Positions 16,404 to 25,851 of a stretch of DNA of 64,000 nt are shown piece by piece. The notes under the pieces were generated by a model. It saw only the letters and a program-made list of their open reading frames with translations, was not told the DNA's origin and made no database searches. Both the position numbers and the translations under genes were made by a program. How positions within the stretch are numbered: position 1 is the first letter of the stretch; every line of letters starts with the position of its first letter. The DNA is from Natrinema sp. DC36 (lineage in GTDB: Archaea > Halobacteriota > Halobacteria > Halobacteriales > Natrialbaceae), in assembly GCF_020405225.1 (NCBI RefSeq), contig NZ_CP084472.1:2604001-2668000 (forward strand). Direction: 5' to 3'.

Positions 16404-17363
16404 ATGACGACGACGCTCGGAACGGCGAGCGCGGGGCCCGGCGAGATGGATACGGGCCGTCTCGAGGTCGGCGAGACGCGAGACGGGAGCCCGTTCGGGC
16501 TCCCGGTCGCCGTACTCAACGGCGCGACTTCTGGAGACACGCTCTACGTACAGGCGGTCAGTGACGGCGACGAACTCAACGGCGTCGGCGTGATCCAGCG
16601 CCTCGTGCCAAGGCTCGATCCCGCCGAACTCTCGGGCACGATCTTGATCGTCGGGATCGTCAACTACCACGCGTTTCAGGTGGCCGAACACCGCAACCCG
16701 ATCGACGATACGAAGATGAACCGGGCCTATCCCGGCAACGAGAACGGGACCTCGAGCGAGCGGATCGCGGCCGCGACGTTCGATGTCGCGACCCGAGCGG
16801 ACATGATCCTCGATCTCCACCAGGGGTCGACCAGCCGGATGCTGGACGAGGTCCGGGTCCGATGCGGAACGCGCCACCGCCTCTACGACGAGTGTCTCGA
16901 ACTCGCGAGAGTCTTCGGTTGCGGGCACATTCTCGACCAGAAGGGACCGGACGGACAGTTGGCCCGCGCCGCGCCGAACGAAGGGATCCCGACCGTCGAC
17001 CCCGAACTCGGCGGTGCCGTCGGCTGGGATGAAGAGAGCATTCGAAAGGGGGTCGACGGCGTCTTCAACGTCCTTCGGTACTACGGCTACCTCGAGGAGG
17101 ACGCGGACGTGGAGCGACAGGTACGGGCCAGCGGCTTCGAGCAGTACGGCGCTCCCAGCGGCGGGCTCGTCGACCTCCGGAAGGAGCTGGGCGATCGAGT
17201 CGCGAGCGGCGAGACGCTGTTCGAGGTGACGACGCCGTTCGGCGAGCCGAAGTCGACCGTCACCGCCAACAGCAACGGCATCCTCTGGCGGATCCGTCGA
17301 CTCCCGCAGGTCGCGACCGGTGAATACGTCTGTTCGGTCGGAACCGACATCGACACCGTCTGA
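16404..17363 (+). CDS. AspA/AstE-type (M14-like) zinc deacylase, atypical metal motif
   Basis: This 319-residue protein belongs to the succinylglutamate desuccinylase/aspartoacylase family. It has LYVQAVSDGDELNG at 47-60, VNYHAFQVAEHRNPID near 89-104, MNRAYPG near 108, and LDLHQGS with the second metal His at about 139. In the family the first metal motif is normally HGDE. Here it is SDGDE (D54, E57), so Asp replaces His. The C-terminal lobe GGLVDLRKELGDRVASGETLFEV is a lipoyl-like half-barrel. The gene is 2 bp from the next one and probably co-transcribed with it, suggesting linked amino-acid chemistry. Confidence 0.85.
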   Translation: MTTTLGTASAGPGEMDTGRLEVGETRDGSPFGLPVAVLNGATSGDTLYVQAVSDGDELNGVGVIQRLVPRLDPAELSGTILIVGIVNYHAFQVAEHRNPIDDTKMNRAYPGNENGTSSERIAAATFDVATRADMILDLHQGSTSRMLDEVRVRCGTRHRLYDECLELARVFGCGHILDQKGPDGQLARAAPNEGIPTVDPELGGAVGWDEESIRKGVDGVFNVLRYYGYLEEDADVERQVRASGFEQYGAPSGGLVDLRKELGDRVASGETLFEVTTPFGEPKSTVTANSNGILWRIRRLPQVATGEYVCSVGTDIDTV

Positions 17364-17365
17364 CC

Positions 17366-18523
17366 ATGCCATCTGATCTCACGTGTCCCGACTGTGGCAC
17401 CCGCTACGACGCCGGACCCGACGAGCCGTGGCGCTGTGCGTGCGGCCGCGGCCTCGAGTTCACGGAACGACCCCACCCGGAGGGCGATCCGCTCCCGCTG
17501 CACAGTTTGGACACGAGTGAGGGGCTGTGGACCTTCTTCGAGTTCCTCCCGATCGAGCAGCACGTCACGTTCTACGAGGGGTTTACGCCGATGGTCGACG
17601 CCCCCGAGTGGGACGCGCAGTTCAAACTCGAGTACGTGTTTCCGACGGGATCGTTCAAGGACCGCGGCGCGACGACGACCCTCTCGCGGGCCGTCGAACT
17701 CGGCGTCGAGAAGGTCATCGAGGACTCATCCGGGAACGCGGGTGCATCGATCGCGACCTACGCGGCCCGCGCGGGGCTCGAGGCGGACATCTACGTGCCG
17801 GCGGACGTCAAACAGTCGAAGCTGATGGCGATCCAGCGGGCCGACGCGCGCCCCGTTCGCATCGAGGGGACTCGAGAAGACGTCACCGCGGCCTGCCTCA
17901 GGGCCGTCGAAGGCCGCTCGAACGATGATGCCGTCTCGGCCGGCGACAGCGACGCACCCCATCAGACGGGCGAGGGGTGGTACGCCAGCCACGCGTGGAA
18001 CCCCGCGTTCTACGCCGGGACCATGACGTTCGCGTTCGAAGTGGCCGCCCAGCAAGGATGGACCGTTCCCGACGCCGTCGTCCTTCCCGTCGGCCACGGG
18101 ACGCTCTTCCTCGGTGCGTACCGCGGCTTCAGCCTCCTGAACGAGGCCGGCATCGTCGACGGAATGCCTCGCCTACTCGGCGCGCAGGCAGCCGGTTACG
18201 CGCCCATCGTCGCGGCACTCGGCGGCGAGACGACCGACGAGGACGGCGACGGGACGACTATCGCCGACGGGATTCGGATCACCGAACCGGCCCGCGGCAC
18301 CGAGATCCTCGAGGCGATCGAGGAAACCGGCGGCGACGCGATCGCGATCGGCGGCGACCGGATCGAGACCGCGCTGGACCGACTCCACCGCAACGGATTC
18401 TACGTGGAGCCGACCTGTGCGGTCGCGCCGGCGGCCCTCGAGCGATATCGCGAGGACGGGGTCGTCGCCGATGACGACGACGTCGTCGTGCCGCTGACGG
18501 GAAGCGGATTCAAAACACTTTGA
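17366..18523 (+). CDS. PLP-dependent threonine synthase-like enzyme with zinc ribbon
   Basis: This 385-residue fold-type II PLP enzyme has an N-terminal zinc ribbon (C7, C10, C24, C26) typical of archaeal threonine synthases. The PLP lysine is K98 in TGSFKDRGAT. DSSGNAGASIA near 115 binds the cofactor phosphate/carboxyl, and the C-terminal PLTGSGFKTL is the expected end. It could be ThrC itself or one of the relatives of cysteate synthase/diaminopropionate lyase. The second subgroup fits the operon with an aminoacylase-like gene as well as ThrC does. A 20-residue insert with GRSNDDAVSAGDSDA near 185-200 is acidic and haloadaptive. Confidence 0.85.
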   Translation: MPSDLTCPDCGTRYDAGPDEPWRCACGRGLEFTERPHPEGDPLPLHSLDTSEGLWTFFEFLPIEQHVTFYEGFTPMVDAPEWDAQFKLEYVFPTGSFKDRGATTTLSRAVELGVEKVIEDSSGNAGASIATYAARAGLEADIYVPADVKQSKLMAIQRADARPVRIEGTREDVTAACLRAVEGRSNDDAVSAGDSDAPHQTGEGWYASHAWNPAFYAGTMTFAFEVAAQQGWTVPDAVVLPVGHGTLFLGAYRGFSLLNEAGIVDGMPRLLGAQAAGYAPIVAALGGETTDEDGDGTTIADGIRITEPARGTEILEAIEETGGDAIAIGGDRIETALDRLHRNGFYVEPTCAVAPAALERYREDGVVADDDDVVVPLTGSGFKTL

Positions 18524-18549
18524 ACGGTCCGGTCCGAGAAACCGGATAG

Positions 18550-19086
18550 ATGGTCAGTCGACCGCCGACGTTCTGCCCCGACTGTGGCACCCGACTCGAG
18601 TCGATCACGTTCGACGACCGCGAGCGCATGCGGTGTCCGAACTGCGCGGCGATCGTCTGGCACAACCCGGTTCCCTGTGCCGGCGTCGCGGTGGTCGACC
18701 GATCCGGTCCGGATTCCGCCGTCCTCTGCGTCGAGCGCGGCGTCCCTCCGGGCGTCGGCGAGTGGACGATCCCCGGCGGCCACGTGGAGATCGGTGAGGA
18801 GCCCGCGGCGGCGGCCGCCCGCGAACTCGAAGAGGAGACGAGCATCGTCGTCGATACCGACGACCTCGAGATCCTCGCCGCGTCGGCGATGCCGCCCCGG
18901 GAGGGCAAACACGTCGTGACGGTCCACTACGCGGCCGATCGGGTTGACGCCGAGGGGGTGCCGGCGGCCGGCAGCGACGCCACGGACGCCCGGTTCTGGA
19001 CGCCGAGCGAGTTCGGCGCCTCGAGCGAGACCTTTCGCCCGGTCCACGAGGAGCGGTTCCGCGAGGCCGCCGCCTCGTTCGAGTGA
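18550..19086 (+). CDS. Nudix hydrolase with N-terminal zinc ribbon (NudC-like)
   Basis: This 178-residue protein starts with a zinc ribbon (C9, C12, C29, C32), then RERMRCPNCAAIVWHNPVP, then a Nudix fold. The Nudix box GX5EX7REUXEEXGU lies at 77-99 (G77, E83, R91, E92, E95, E96) and is complete except that its last Gly is Ser98. The ribbon-plus-Nudix order resembles NADH pyrophosphatase NudC and YgdP-like proteins, so a nucleotide diphosphate or NAD(H) substrate is likely. It follows the threonine-synthase-like gene by 26 bp. Confidence 0.9.
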   Translation: MVSRPPTFCPDCGTRLESITFDDRERMRCPNCAAIVWHNPVPCAGVAVVDRSGPDSAVLCVERGVPPGVGEWTIPGGHVEIGEEPAAAAARELEEETSIVVDTDDLEILAASAMPPREGKHVVTVHYAADRVDAEGVPAAGSDATDARFWTPSEFGASSETFRPVHEERFREAAASFE

Positions 19087-19176
19087 GGGCTGGCACTCGA
19101 GAAGCGGACGGATTCCGTCGAATCGAGGCGACGCGGGATCAGGGGATTCATTAGCGGCCCGGCCCAGATTCGGACG

Positions 19177-19854
19177 ATGAGCACACCGTCGTTCGCCATG
19201 GGAATCGCCGGCGGCACGGGAGCCGGGAAAACGACGGTCGCACGCACGGTCGCGGAGACCGTCGGCGAGGCGGTCACGCGGATCCCGATCGACAACTACT
19301 ACGAAGACCTCTCGCACCTCGCGTTCGAGGAACGCCGGGAGGTCAACTACGATCACCCCTCCGCGTTCGAGTGGGAACTGCTCCGGGAGCAACTCGAGAC
19401 GCTGCTGTCGGGCGAGCCGATCGAGATGCCCCAGTACGACTTCGAGGTGCACAACCGCACCGACGAGCGCGTCACCGTCGAGCCCTCCGAGATCATCGTC
19501 CTCGAGGGAATTCTCGCGCTCCACGACGAGGAAATACGGGATCTCCTCGACCTGCGGGTGTACGTGATGACCGACGCGGACGTCCGCATTCTGCGCCGGA
19601 TCGAACGCGACGTCATCGAGCGCGGGCGCGACCTCGAGGGCGTCATCGATCAGTACCTCGAGACGGTCAAACCGATGCACGAACGATTCGTCGCGCCGAC
19701 GAAGAAGCAAGCCGACGTGATCATTCCCGAGGGCGCGAACCGGATGGCGATCGACCTCCTGATCGAGAAGGTGCAGGCCGAACTCCCGGAGGGCTCGAGA
19801 GGGCTCGACGTCTCCGACCGTGAGCTCGCGTTCAACGATCGAACGGTAGACTGA
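19177..19854 (+). CDS. udk: Uridine kinase
   Basis: This 225-residue P-loop kinase of the uridine/PRK family phosphorylates uridine (and usually cytidine) to the monophosphate in pyrimidine salvage. The P-loop GGTGAGKTT is at 12-20. IPIDNYYEDLSHL near 36-48 holds the catalytic/substrate Asp and Tyr, YDHPSAFEWELL near 58-69 is the substrate lid, and LRRIERDVIERGRD near 129-142 is the nucleotide-binding Arg segment. The last 30 residues are an acidic tail. It starts at ATG 19177 and stands upstream of argS with a 95 bp gap and its own promoter-like region. Confidence 0.95.
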   Translation: MSTPSFAMGIAGGTGAGKTTVARTVAETVGEAVTRIPIDNYYEDLSHLAFEERREVNYDHPSAFEWELLREQLETLLSGEPIEMPQYDFEVHNRTDERVTVEPSEIIVLEGILALHDEEIRDLLDLRVYVMTDADVRILRRIERDVIERGRDLEGVIDQYLETVKPMHERFVAPTKKQADVIIPEGANRMAIDLLIEKVQAELPEGSRGLDVSDRELAFNDRTVD

Positions 19855-19949
19855 CCGCGTTTCGGTTCCAGTTCCGGTTTGACTCTGCGAGACAACGCGC
19901 CGAGACGAAACCCGACATTCCTTTACTCGAGCCCTGAATACGGGCGGGT

Positions 19950-21737
19950 ATGTTCCTCTCCCTACGCGCGGAGGTCGAAGACGCCCTCGAGGGGGCGCTC
20001 TCGACGCTGGACTTTCCCACGGACGATCTGGGGATCGAAGAGCCGCCGGACGACGTCGAGAGCGTCCTCGCCTCGAGCGTGGCGTTTCGACTGGCCGGCG
20101 AGGCCGGCGCACCGCCGCCGCAGGTCGCCGGACAGGTCGCCGACGAGATCGACGCCGACGAGCTGACCTACGTTTCGGACGTACAGACGCAGGGTCCCTA
20201 CCTCAATTTCCTGCCGAGCGACGCCTACTTCGCCGAGACGCTCGAGACGGCGACCGGCGACACCTACGGCAGTCTGCCGGATCGGGAGGAGTCGATCGTC
20301 GTCGAGCACACCAGCGCGAACCCGACGGGACCGGTCCACGTCGGCCGCGCCCGGAACCCGATCATCGGCGACGCCGTCTGTAACCTGCTCGAGTACGCCG
20401 GCTACGACGTCGACCGGCACTACTACGTCAACGACGCCGGCCGGCAGATGGCCGTCTTCGCTTGGGCCTACGAGACGTTCGACGAGGCGGAGCTAGACGA
20501 GCCGCCCGAGCGCGATCGGATCGAGTACGACCTCGTGCGCTACTACCGCAAGGGGAACGCCTACCTCGAGAACGCGCCCGACGCCGAGGTCGAAGCGGCC
20601 GAAGCCGAGATCGAGTCGATCATGCAGGGCCTCGAGGCGGGCGACGACGAGGCCTACGAGCGGGTCAGCGAGGTCGTCGATCAGGTGCTCGGGGGTATGA
20701 CGGAGTGTCTCGCGCGCCTGCCCGCCGAGTTCGACGAGTTCGTCAAGGAGACGCGGTTCATGCGAAACGGCGCGACCGACGACCTCGTCGACCGCCTGAA
20801 GGAACTCGACGAATCGGTCTACGAGGAAGACGCCTGGCAGCTCGAGCTCGAGGACCACGGCATCGACAAAAACCTCGTCTTCCTGCGCTCGGACGGTACC
20901 TCGCTGTACGCCACCCGCGATCTGGCCCACCACGAGTGGAAGTTCGACGAGTACGACCGCGCGGTGACGGTGCTGGGCGAAGACCACAAGCTACAGGCGA
21001 AACAGGTCCGGACGACCCTCGAGTTGCTGGGCAACGAGACCGACCAGCTCCGACAGGTGCTCTACTCGTACGTCAACCTTCCCGAGGGGAAGATGAGCAC
21101 GCGACAGGGCACCGGCGTCGATCTGGACGATCTGCTCGATGAGGCGATCGATCGCGCTCGAGACGAGGTCGAGGACCGCCTCGACGACCGCATCCGCGAC
21201 GACGATCTGGAGGAGGCCGACATCGAGCGCATCGCCCATCAGGTCGGGATCGGCGCGGTCCGCTACGACATCGTCTCCAAGCAGCCCACGAAGGCGATCA
21301 CCTTCGAGTGGGACCGCGCGCTGGACTTCGAGGCACAGTCAGCACCCTACGTCCAGTACGTCCACGCGCGGTGCTGTGGGATTCTGGAAGAGGCCGGGCT
21401 CGATCCCGAGACGGCCCTCGCCGAGCAAGACGTCGAACTCGAGGCCCTCGACGCCGATCTGCTCGAGACCGAAGCCGAACGGGACCTCCTCGAGACGATC
21501 GCGCGGTTCCCGGCGGTCGTCGACGAGGCCGCCGACGACCTCGAGCCCCACCAGATCGCGACCTACACCCGCGAGTTCGCCGACCGGTTCAACGGCTTCT
21601 ACCGGGAGTGTCCGGTGCTCGCCGACGATGTCGACCCCGACGTACGGGAGGCGCGGCTCGCGCTGGTCGCCGCCTCGAAACACGCGGTTGCCAACGCGCT
21701 ATCGATTCTGGGCGTGGCCGCACCGCGCTCGATGTAG
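19950..21737 (+). CDS. argS: Arginyl-tRNA synthetase
   Basis: This 595-residue class I synthetase charges tRNA-Arg. The N-terminal additional domain (~1-100, with [14 protein letters not shown]) contacts the tRNA D-loop. [17 protein letters not shown] near 117-134 contains the HIGH motif as [13 protein letters not shown] near 381-389 is the KMSKS equivalent, as in archaeal Arg[18 protein letters not shown] near 470-485 begins the anticodon-binding domain, and the protein ends in the family's ...PRSM (cf. APxRM). A TATA-like CTTTACTC sits 28 nt before the ATG, so the transcript is probably leaderless. Confidence 0.97.
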   Translation: MFLSLRAEVEDALEGALSTLDFPTDDLGIEEPPDDVESVLASSVAFRLAGEAGAPPPQVAGQVADEIDADELTYVSDVQTQGPYLNFLPSDAYFAETLETATGDTYGSLPDREESIVVEHTSANPTGPVHVGRARNPIIGDAVCNLLEYAGYDVDRHYYVNDAGRQMAVFAWAYETFDEAELDEPPERDRIEYDLVRYYRKGNAYLENAPDAEVEAAEAEIESIMQGLEAGDDEAYERVSEVVDQVLGGMTECLARLPAEFDEFVKETRFMRNGATDDLVDRLKELDESVYEEDAWQLELEDHGIDKNLVFLRSDGTSLYATRDLAHHEWKFDEYDRAVTVLGEDHKLQAKQVRTTLELLGNETDQLRQVLYSYVNLPEGKMSTRQGTGVDLDDLLDEAIDRARDEVEDRLDDRIRDDDLEEADIERIAHQVGIGAVRYDIVSKQPTKAITFEWDRALDFEAQSAPYVQYVHARCCGILEEAGLDPETALAEQDVELEALDADLLETEAERDLLETIARFPAVVDEAADDLEPHQIATYTREFADRFNGFYRECPVLADDVDPDVREARLALVAASKHAVANALSILGVAAPRSM

Positions 21738-21822
21738 GATCGCGGTTCGACGATACGCACAGCTACGCGGTCAGTCGGGTTCCAAAAGAACGGGATGTCA
21801 CCAGGCGGTCGCAACGGAACCG

Positions 21823-22356
21823 CTACTGCGTCTCGTCGACGGTATCGAGGACGCGATCGACGAACTCGTCTTCGTCCATCTCGTCGTTTATGAACGCGAG
21901 CGCCCACTGTACGTCGACGTAGAACGACATCACCTTGGCCCCGTCTTTCTCGAGCACCCAGGTGACGCTCTTGACCGCGGCCGCGAACGCCTCCGGGTCG
22001 GAGATCGCGCGAGTGATGTCGTCGGCGAGCGACTCGAGTTCGGCCATCAGTGCGTCCGGGTCGGTGGTCGTCGTCGTCGCGACGATATCGACTTTGTCAC
22101 CGTCTTTGTTGACGTCCTTGATCGAGACCTTCTCGCTGTCGATCTTCAGCTTGTCCGGATCGAGACCGGGGATGTCGGGTTCGTCGGAGCCGTCAGACCC
22201 GTCGGTTCCGTCGCTTCCATCGTCGCCGTCGTCTCCGAGCGACTCATCGTTGTCGTCGTTCGAGTCGGACTCGTCGCCGGTTTCGTCGCTCGAACAACCC
22301 GCGAGCATGGTTGCGAGTGCTGCGCCACTGCCGAGGAGGATTTTTCGTCGCTCCAT
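21823..22356 (-). CDS. Tat-exported lipoprotein of unknown function
   Basis: The 177-residue product begins MERRKILLGSGAALATMLAGC, a twin-arginine-type signal with an LAGC lipobox, so the mature protein starts at Cys21 and is lipid-anchored outside the cell. A disordered Asp/Ser/Gly linker (~22-65) leads to a small domain at ~70-177 with VSIKDVNKDGDKVDIVATTTTTD and VTWVLEKDGAKVMSFYVDVQWALAFINDEMDEDEFVDRV. The domain resembles haloarchaeal DUF-type lipoproteins with NTF2- or cystatin-like repeats, but I cannot name it. It has no operon partner. Confidence 0.85.
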   Translation of the reverse strand: MERRKILLGSGAALATMLAGCSSDETGDESDSNDDNDESLGDDGDDGSDGTDGSDGSDEPDIPGLDPDKLKIDSEKVSIKDVNKDGDKVDIVATTTTTDPDALMAELESLADDITRAISDPEAFAAAVKSVTWVLEKDGAKVMSFYVDVQWALAFINDEMDEDEFVDRVLDTVDETQ

Positions 22357-22673
22357 GGGCGAGGCATCGAGAACCGCCGTGATTAGTAATCAGTTCGTTA
22401 CTATCTCGGACGCTGAAACGCCGTCGTTTCGACTCGAGAACGGACGGAGAGCGGGTTGTAGCGGTTCTCTATATCGATAACGATGACGATACCGACCGGT
22501 CAGACGCCACGTAATCCGTTGCACGCTGTCGGAGTATCACCATTCCACCCCCCGCCGACGGAATCCCGTCCGATCGGCAAAACGGCGGGATAAACAGTGA
22601 GTTCGGGAAGGAATCGGCGGTTCAGGCGGTGCCTACCGCCGGAAATCGTGTGTTCGACGGGGACGATCGCTCG
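22357..22673. other. 317 bp intergenic region between two minus-strand genes
   Basis: It holds the promoter of the lipoprotein gene and the 3' end of the MinD-like gene. A short inverted repeat TAGTAA...TTACTA lies near 22384-22403, close to the lipoprotein start, and could be an operator. I see no coding sequence. Confidence 0.4.
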
Positions 22674-23621
22674 TCAGGGATCCGATTCGGCTTCCGTGAT
22701 CGCGCTCGAGACGTCGTCGTGTGCCGCCTCGCGCTCGTCGGTATCGCCCGCATCCTCACCGCCGTCCGTACCGTCATCGTCGTCCGCATCGCTACCGCCG
22801 CCCGCATCGACCTCGTTACCGCCATCCGCGTTCGGTTCGGCCGCCGGTCGTTCGGCGTCTGTGGACGCGGTATCCTCGGCACCGTCGCGGTCGGGCTCCG
22901 GGATGTCGATCTCGATCCCGGTCAGATCGGCCGCCAGGCGGCGGTAAGCGACGGCGGCGGGCCCGCCGGGCTCGAAGACGACCAGCGGCGTCCCGGCGTA
23001 GACGCTGTCACGAGCCGCGGGATCCTCGGGAATCGTCCCGAGGAGGGGAACCTGGAGCCGGTCGGCGAGTTCGTCGTGGGAGACGTCGCCGTCCGGTCGG
23101 GTGCGGGTGAGGACGAGGCCGGCGATCTCGCCGCCCGCGCGGTCGGTCAGCTCGATCGTCTTCTTCGTGTCGTGAACGGCGGCGGGTTCGGGCGTCGAGA
23201 CGAGGACGACGGCGTCGGCCAGTCCCAGGGGGAGGACGGTCTCGTGGCTGATACCGGCTCCGACGTCGAGGAAGACGTAGTCGAATCGTGATCGCAGTTC
23301 CTCGACGACGTCGCGCAGCCCCTCGGGAGAGGTTTCGGCGTACTCGTCGAGGCTGGTTCCGCTCGGGACGGCGACGATGTTGTCCGCGAGTCGGTAGGTA
23401 GCGTCGTCGATCGATGCATCTCCGGCTAACACGTCGTGAAGGGTGGTCGAGTCGGGGGTGAGGCTGACGAACCCGGCGAGATTCGCCATGCCGAGATCGA
23501 CGTCGACGATGGCGACGCGCTCGCCGGCCTCTGCGAGGGCCGTGCCGAGGTTGACCGTCGTCGTCGTCTTCCCGACGCCGCCTTTCCCGCTCGCGATGGC
23601 GTAGACCGTCTCATGAGACAT
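22674..23621 (-). CDS. MinD/ParA-family P-loop ATPase with acidic tail
   Basis: This 315-residue deviant-Walker ATPase has ASGKGGVGKTTTTVNLGTALA at 10-30, in which the first Lys is the signature lysine of ParA/MinD. IVDVDLGMANLAG near 39-51 is switch I, and FLDVGAGISHETV near 116-128 is Walker B (the usual DxPxG has become DVGAG). The fold ends around 240 and is followed by an acidic, glycine-rich tail of about 75 residues with no amphipathic targeting helix. Haloarchaea have several MinD paralogues, some controlling archaella and chemoreceptor placement. This one is a candidate positioning ATPase with no partner gene next to it. Confidence 0.88.
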   Translation of the reverse strand: MSHETVYAIASGKGGVGKTTTTVNLGTALAEAGERVAIVDVDLGMANLAGFVSLTPDSTTLHDVLAGDASIDDATYRLADNIVAVPSGTSLDEYAETSPEGLRDVVEELRSRFDYVFLDVGAGISHETVLPLGLADAVVLVSTPEPAAVHDTKKTIELTDRAGGEIAGLVLTRTRPDGDVSHDELADRLQVPLLGTIPEDPAARDSVYAGTPLVVFEPGGPAAVAYRRLAADLTGIEIDIPEPDRDGAEDTASTDAERPAAEPNADGGNEVDAGGGSDADDDDGTDGGEDAGDTDEREAAHDDVSSAITEAESDP

Positions 23622-23657
23622 ACTCGGATACTGTCCGGACCCTAGAACGGCACCACC

Positions 23658-23852
23658 TTAAATCGTGACCACACCTCCCGCGTCGTTACAGTGGGAGATC
23701 ACGTCGGCGACGGTGTCCCGCGCGTTCCGCTTCGACTCAGTTTCGACCCGCGTCGACGGGCCCGTGACGACCACTCGCCGGCAGTCAGTACTCTCGTCAT
23801 CGATCGGCACGCGGTCCCACGTCGGCCGGTGTGTCAAAGGATTCTTACCCAC
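23658..23852 (-). CDS. Small conserved-looking hypothetical protein
   Basis: This protein of up to 64 residues has a start that is uncertain. The first GTG is at 23852, a TTG at 23837 sits where a leaderless transcript from the TATA-like GTATAAAAC (minus strand, 23859-23867) would begin, and a GTG follows at 23810. The core CRRVVVTGPSTRVETESKRNARDTVADVISHCNDAGG looks like a compact alpha/beta unit and has normal codon use. Its promoter overlaps that of the divergent aRF1 gene. No family is recognised. Confidence 0.55.
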   Translation of the reverse strand: MGKNPLTHRPTWDRVPIDDESTDCRRVVVTGPSTRVETESKRNARDTVADVISHCNDAGGVVTI

Positions 23853-23872
23853 AGCCCCGTTTTATACGGCTA

Positions 23873-25132
23873 ATGAGCCAGGAGGGCGAGCAGGAGCACT
23901 CGGACCGGAAAAAGTACGAGTTCCGAAAGGTCATCGAGGACCTCAAGGACTACGACGGCTCCGGTACGCAGCTCGTGACGATCTACATTCCCGACGACAG
24001 ACAGATCAGTGACGTCGTCCAGCACGTCACACAGGAACACAGCGAAGCGGCCAACATCAAGTCCAAACAGACCCGAACGGCCGTCCAGGACGCGCTGACG
24101 AGCATCAAAGATCGACTCCGCTACTTCGACACCTTTCCGCCGGACAACGGCATCGTGCTCTTCTCCGGTGCCGTCGACTCCGGCGGCGGCCGCACCGAGA
24201 TGGTCACGAAAGTCCTCGAGAGCCCGCCCCAGCCCATCGAGTCCTTCCGCTATCACTGCGACTCGGACTTCCTGACCGAGCCGCTCGAGGAGATGCTCGC
24301 CGACAAGGGCCTCTACGGGCTGATCGTCCTCGACCGCCGCGAGGCCAACGTCGGCTGGCTGAAGGGCAAGCGCATCGAACCGGTCAAGTCCGCCTCGTCG
24401 CTGGTCCCCGGCAAGCAACGAAAGGGTGGCCAGTCCGCCCAGCGATTCGCCCGCCTGCGCCTCGAGGCGATCGATAACTTCTATCAGGAGGTCGCGGGGA
24501 TGGCGAACGACCTGTTCGTGGCGCGACGCCACGAACTCGACGGGATTCTCGTCGGCGGGCCCTCGCCGACCAAAGACGAGTTCCTCGACGGTGACTACCT
24601 CCACCACGAACTGCAGGACTCCGTCCTGGGCAAGTTCGACGTCGCCTACACCGACGAATCCGGCCTGTCGGACCTCGTCAACAACGCCGAAGACGCGCTC
24701 GCCGACGCCGAGGTGATGAAGGACAAGAAGGAGATGGAGAAGTTCTTCGAGGAACTCAACGCCGGCGATCTCGCGACCTACGGCTTCGAGCCGACCCGCC
24801 GGAACCTGATGATGGGGTCGGTCGACCGCCTCCTGATCAGCGAGGATCTCCGGAAGGACGTGATTACCTACGACTGTCCCGACTGCGGTACCACCGAGCG
24901 CGAGGTCGTCGAGCGCCGGAAATCGACGCCGACACACTCCTGTACCGAGTGTGGCACCGAGGTCGAGGCGACCGACGAGGATCGCGAGGACGCCATCGAC
25001 CACCTCATCAATATCGCCGAACAGCGCGGCACCGAGACCAAGTTCATCTCGACGGACTTCGAGAAGGGCGAACAGCTTCTCAACGCCTTCGGCGGTTTCG
25101 CCGGGATTCTGCGGTACTCGACCGGCGTGTAA
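23873..25132 (+). CDS. prf1: Peptide chain release factor aRF1
   Basis: This 419-residue archaeal class I release factor recognises all three stop codons and hydrolyses peptidyl-tRNA. NIKS at 61-64 is in the stop-codon-reading N domain, GGQ at ~185-187 (KGGQSAQRFARLR) is the catalytic loop, and the C domain includes two Cys pairs, CPDCG near 342-346 and CTECG near 363-367, for the zinc element kept in archaeal factors. The start is set at the ATG at 23873; an upstream in-frame extension of 14 codons lacks family similarity. The gene is divergent from the small ORF at 23658-23852. Confidence 0.97.
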   Translation: MSQEGEQEHSDRKKYEFRKVIEDLKDYDGSGTQLVTIYIPDDRQISDVVQHVTQEHSEAANIKSKQTRTAVQDALTSIKDRLRYFDTFPPDNGIVLFSGAVDSGGGRTEMVTKVLESPPQPIESFRYHCDSDFLTEPLEEMLADKGLYGLIVLDRREANVGWLKGKRIEPVKSASSLVPGKQRKGGQSAQRFARLRLEAIDNFYQEVAGMANDLFVARRHELDGILVGGPSPTKDEFLDGDYLHHELQDSVLGKFDVAYTDESGLSDLVNNAEDALADAEVMKDKKEMEKFFEELNAGDLATYGFEPTRRNLMMGSVDRLLISEDLRKDVITYDCPDCGTTEREVVERRKSTPTHSCTECGTEVEATDEDREDAIDHLINIAEQRGTETKFISTDFEKGEQLLNAFGGFAGILRYSTGV

Positions 25133-25142
25133 ACTGTCCCAT

Positions 25143-25595
25143 CTACTCGCTGCTGTGCTCTCGTCGCCCGATCATCCCGGTGACGGTGTAGGAGAGGACG
25201 ATCTCACCGGTTTGATTTACCACCTCGATATCGTTCTCTACGTATCCGCGGCGTGGCTCGCTCTCGGAGCGGCGTTTGCCCGCGACCGTTGCCCGAACGG
25301 ACAGTGTATCGCCCGGCCTGACCGGCCGTTGCCAACGGAGTTCATCAGCCCCGCGGCCACCCATTCCGGCGTTCTCTCGGAGATAATTATCGACCAGCAT
25401 TCGCATCGATATCGCGGCGGTGTGCCACCCCGATGCGACTAACTCACCGAACGCAGACTCCGTTGCAGCGTCCTCGTCGGTGTGAAACGGCTGTGGATCG
25501 TACTGTTCGGCAAACTCGATGATCTCCTCTTTCGCGACGTGGTACTCTCCAAATTCTCTGGTCGTTCCGACCTCGATATCCTCGAAGTAGCGCAT
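25143..25595 (-). CDS. MaoC-like (R)-hydratase family protein
   Basis: This 150-residue hot-dog fold protein starts at the ATG at 25595 (MRYFEDIEVGTTREFGEY). The hydratase motif is EFAEQYDPQPFHTDEDAA at ~28-45, with the catalytic Asp and His of MaoC/PhaJ in the form D-x3-F-H. ELVASGWHTAAISMRML and GGRGADELRWQRPVRPGDTLSV follow in the normal order. Such proteins hydrate enoyl-CoA or act as R-specific hydratases in haloarchaeal PHA or propionate metabolism. No CoA gene is adjacent. It converges on aRF1 with a 10 bp gap. Confidence 0.9.
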   Translation of the reverse strand: MRYFEDIEVGTTREFGEYHVAKEEIIEFAEQYDPQPFHTDEDAATESAFGELVASGWHTAAISMRMLVDNYLRENAGMGGRGADELRWQRPVRPGDTLSVRATVAGKRRSESEPRRGYVENDIEVVNQTGEIVLSYTVTGMIGRREHSSE

Positions 25596-25851
25596 CGCCA
25601 GTGAAAACGAAGGTCGCTGCAAAAAGAATAGCGACGGACGGGCACCGGTACCGACGGTCCCTTCGCTTCGATACCGGCCGATTATCCTCGCTGCCCTCGA
25701 GCCGCGTTCCCCGTCCGTCGAGCGCTGACTTCACCAGCACGAACGGAACGCTGGGCTCGCCCAGCGCAACGATCACTCCGACCGCTGCACACGAAGGCGG
25801 TACCTGGAGCGAAACACAACTACTTACCCCCCAGTCGGTGAATCACCGGTC

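Noticed and set aside
25623-25851. Small gene in the gap before the epimerase
   Set aside because: Open frames in this 229 bp are compositionally like shadow ORFs and have no start context.
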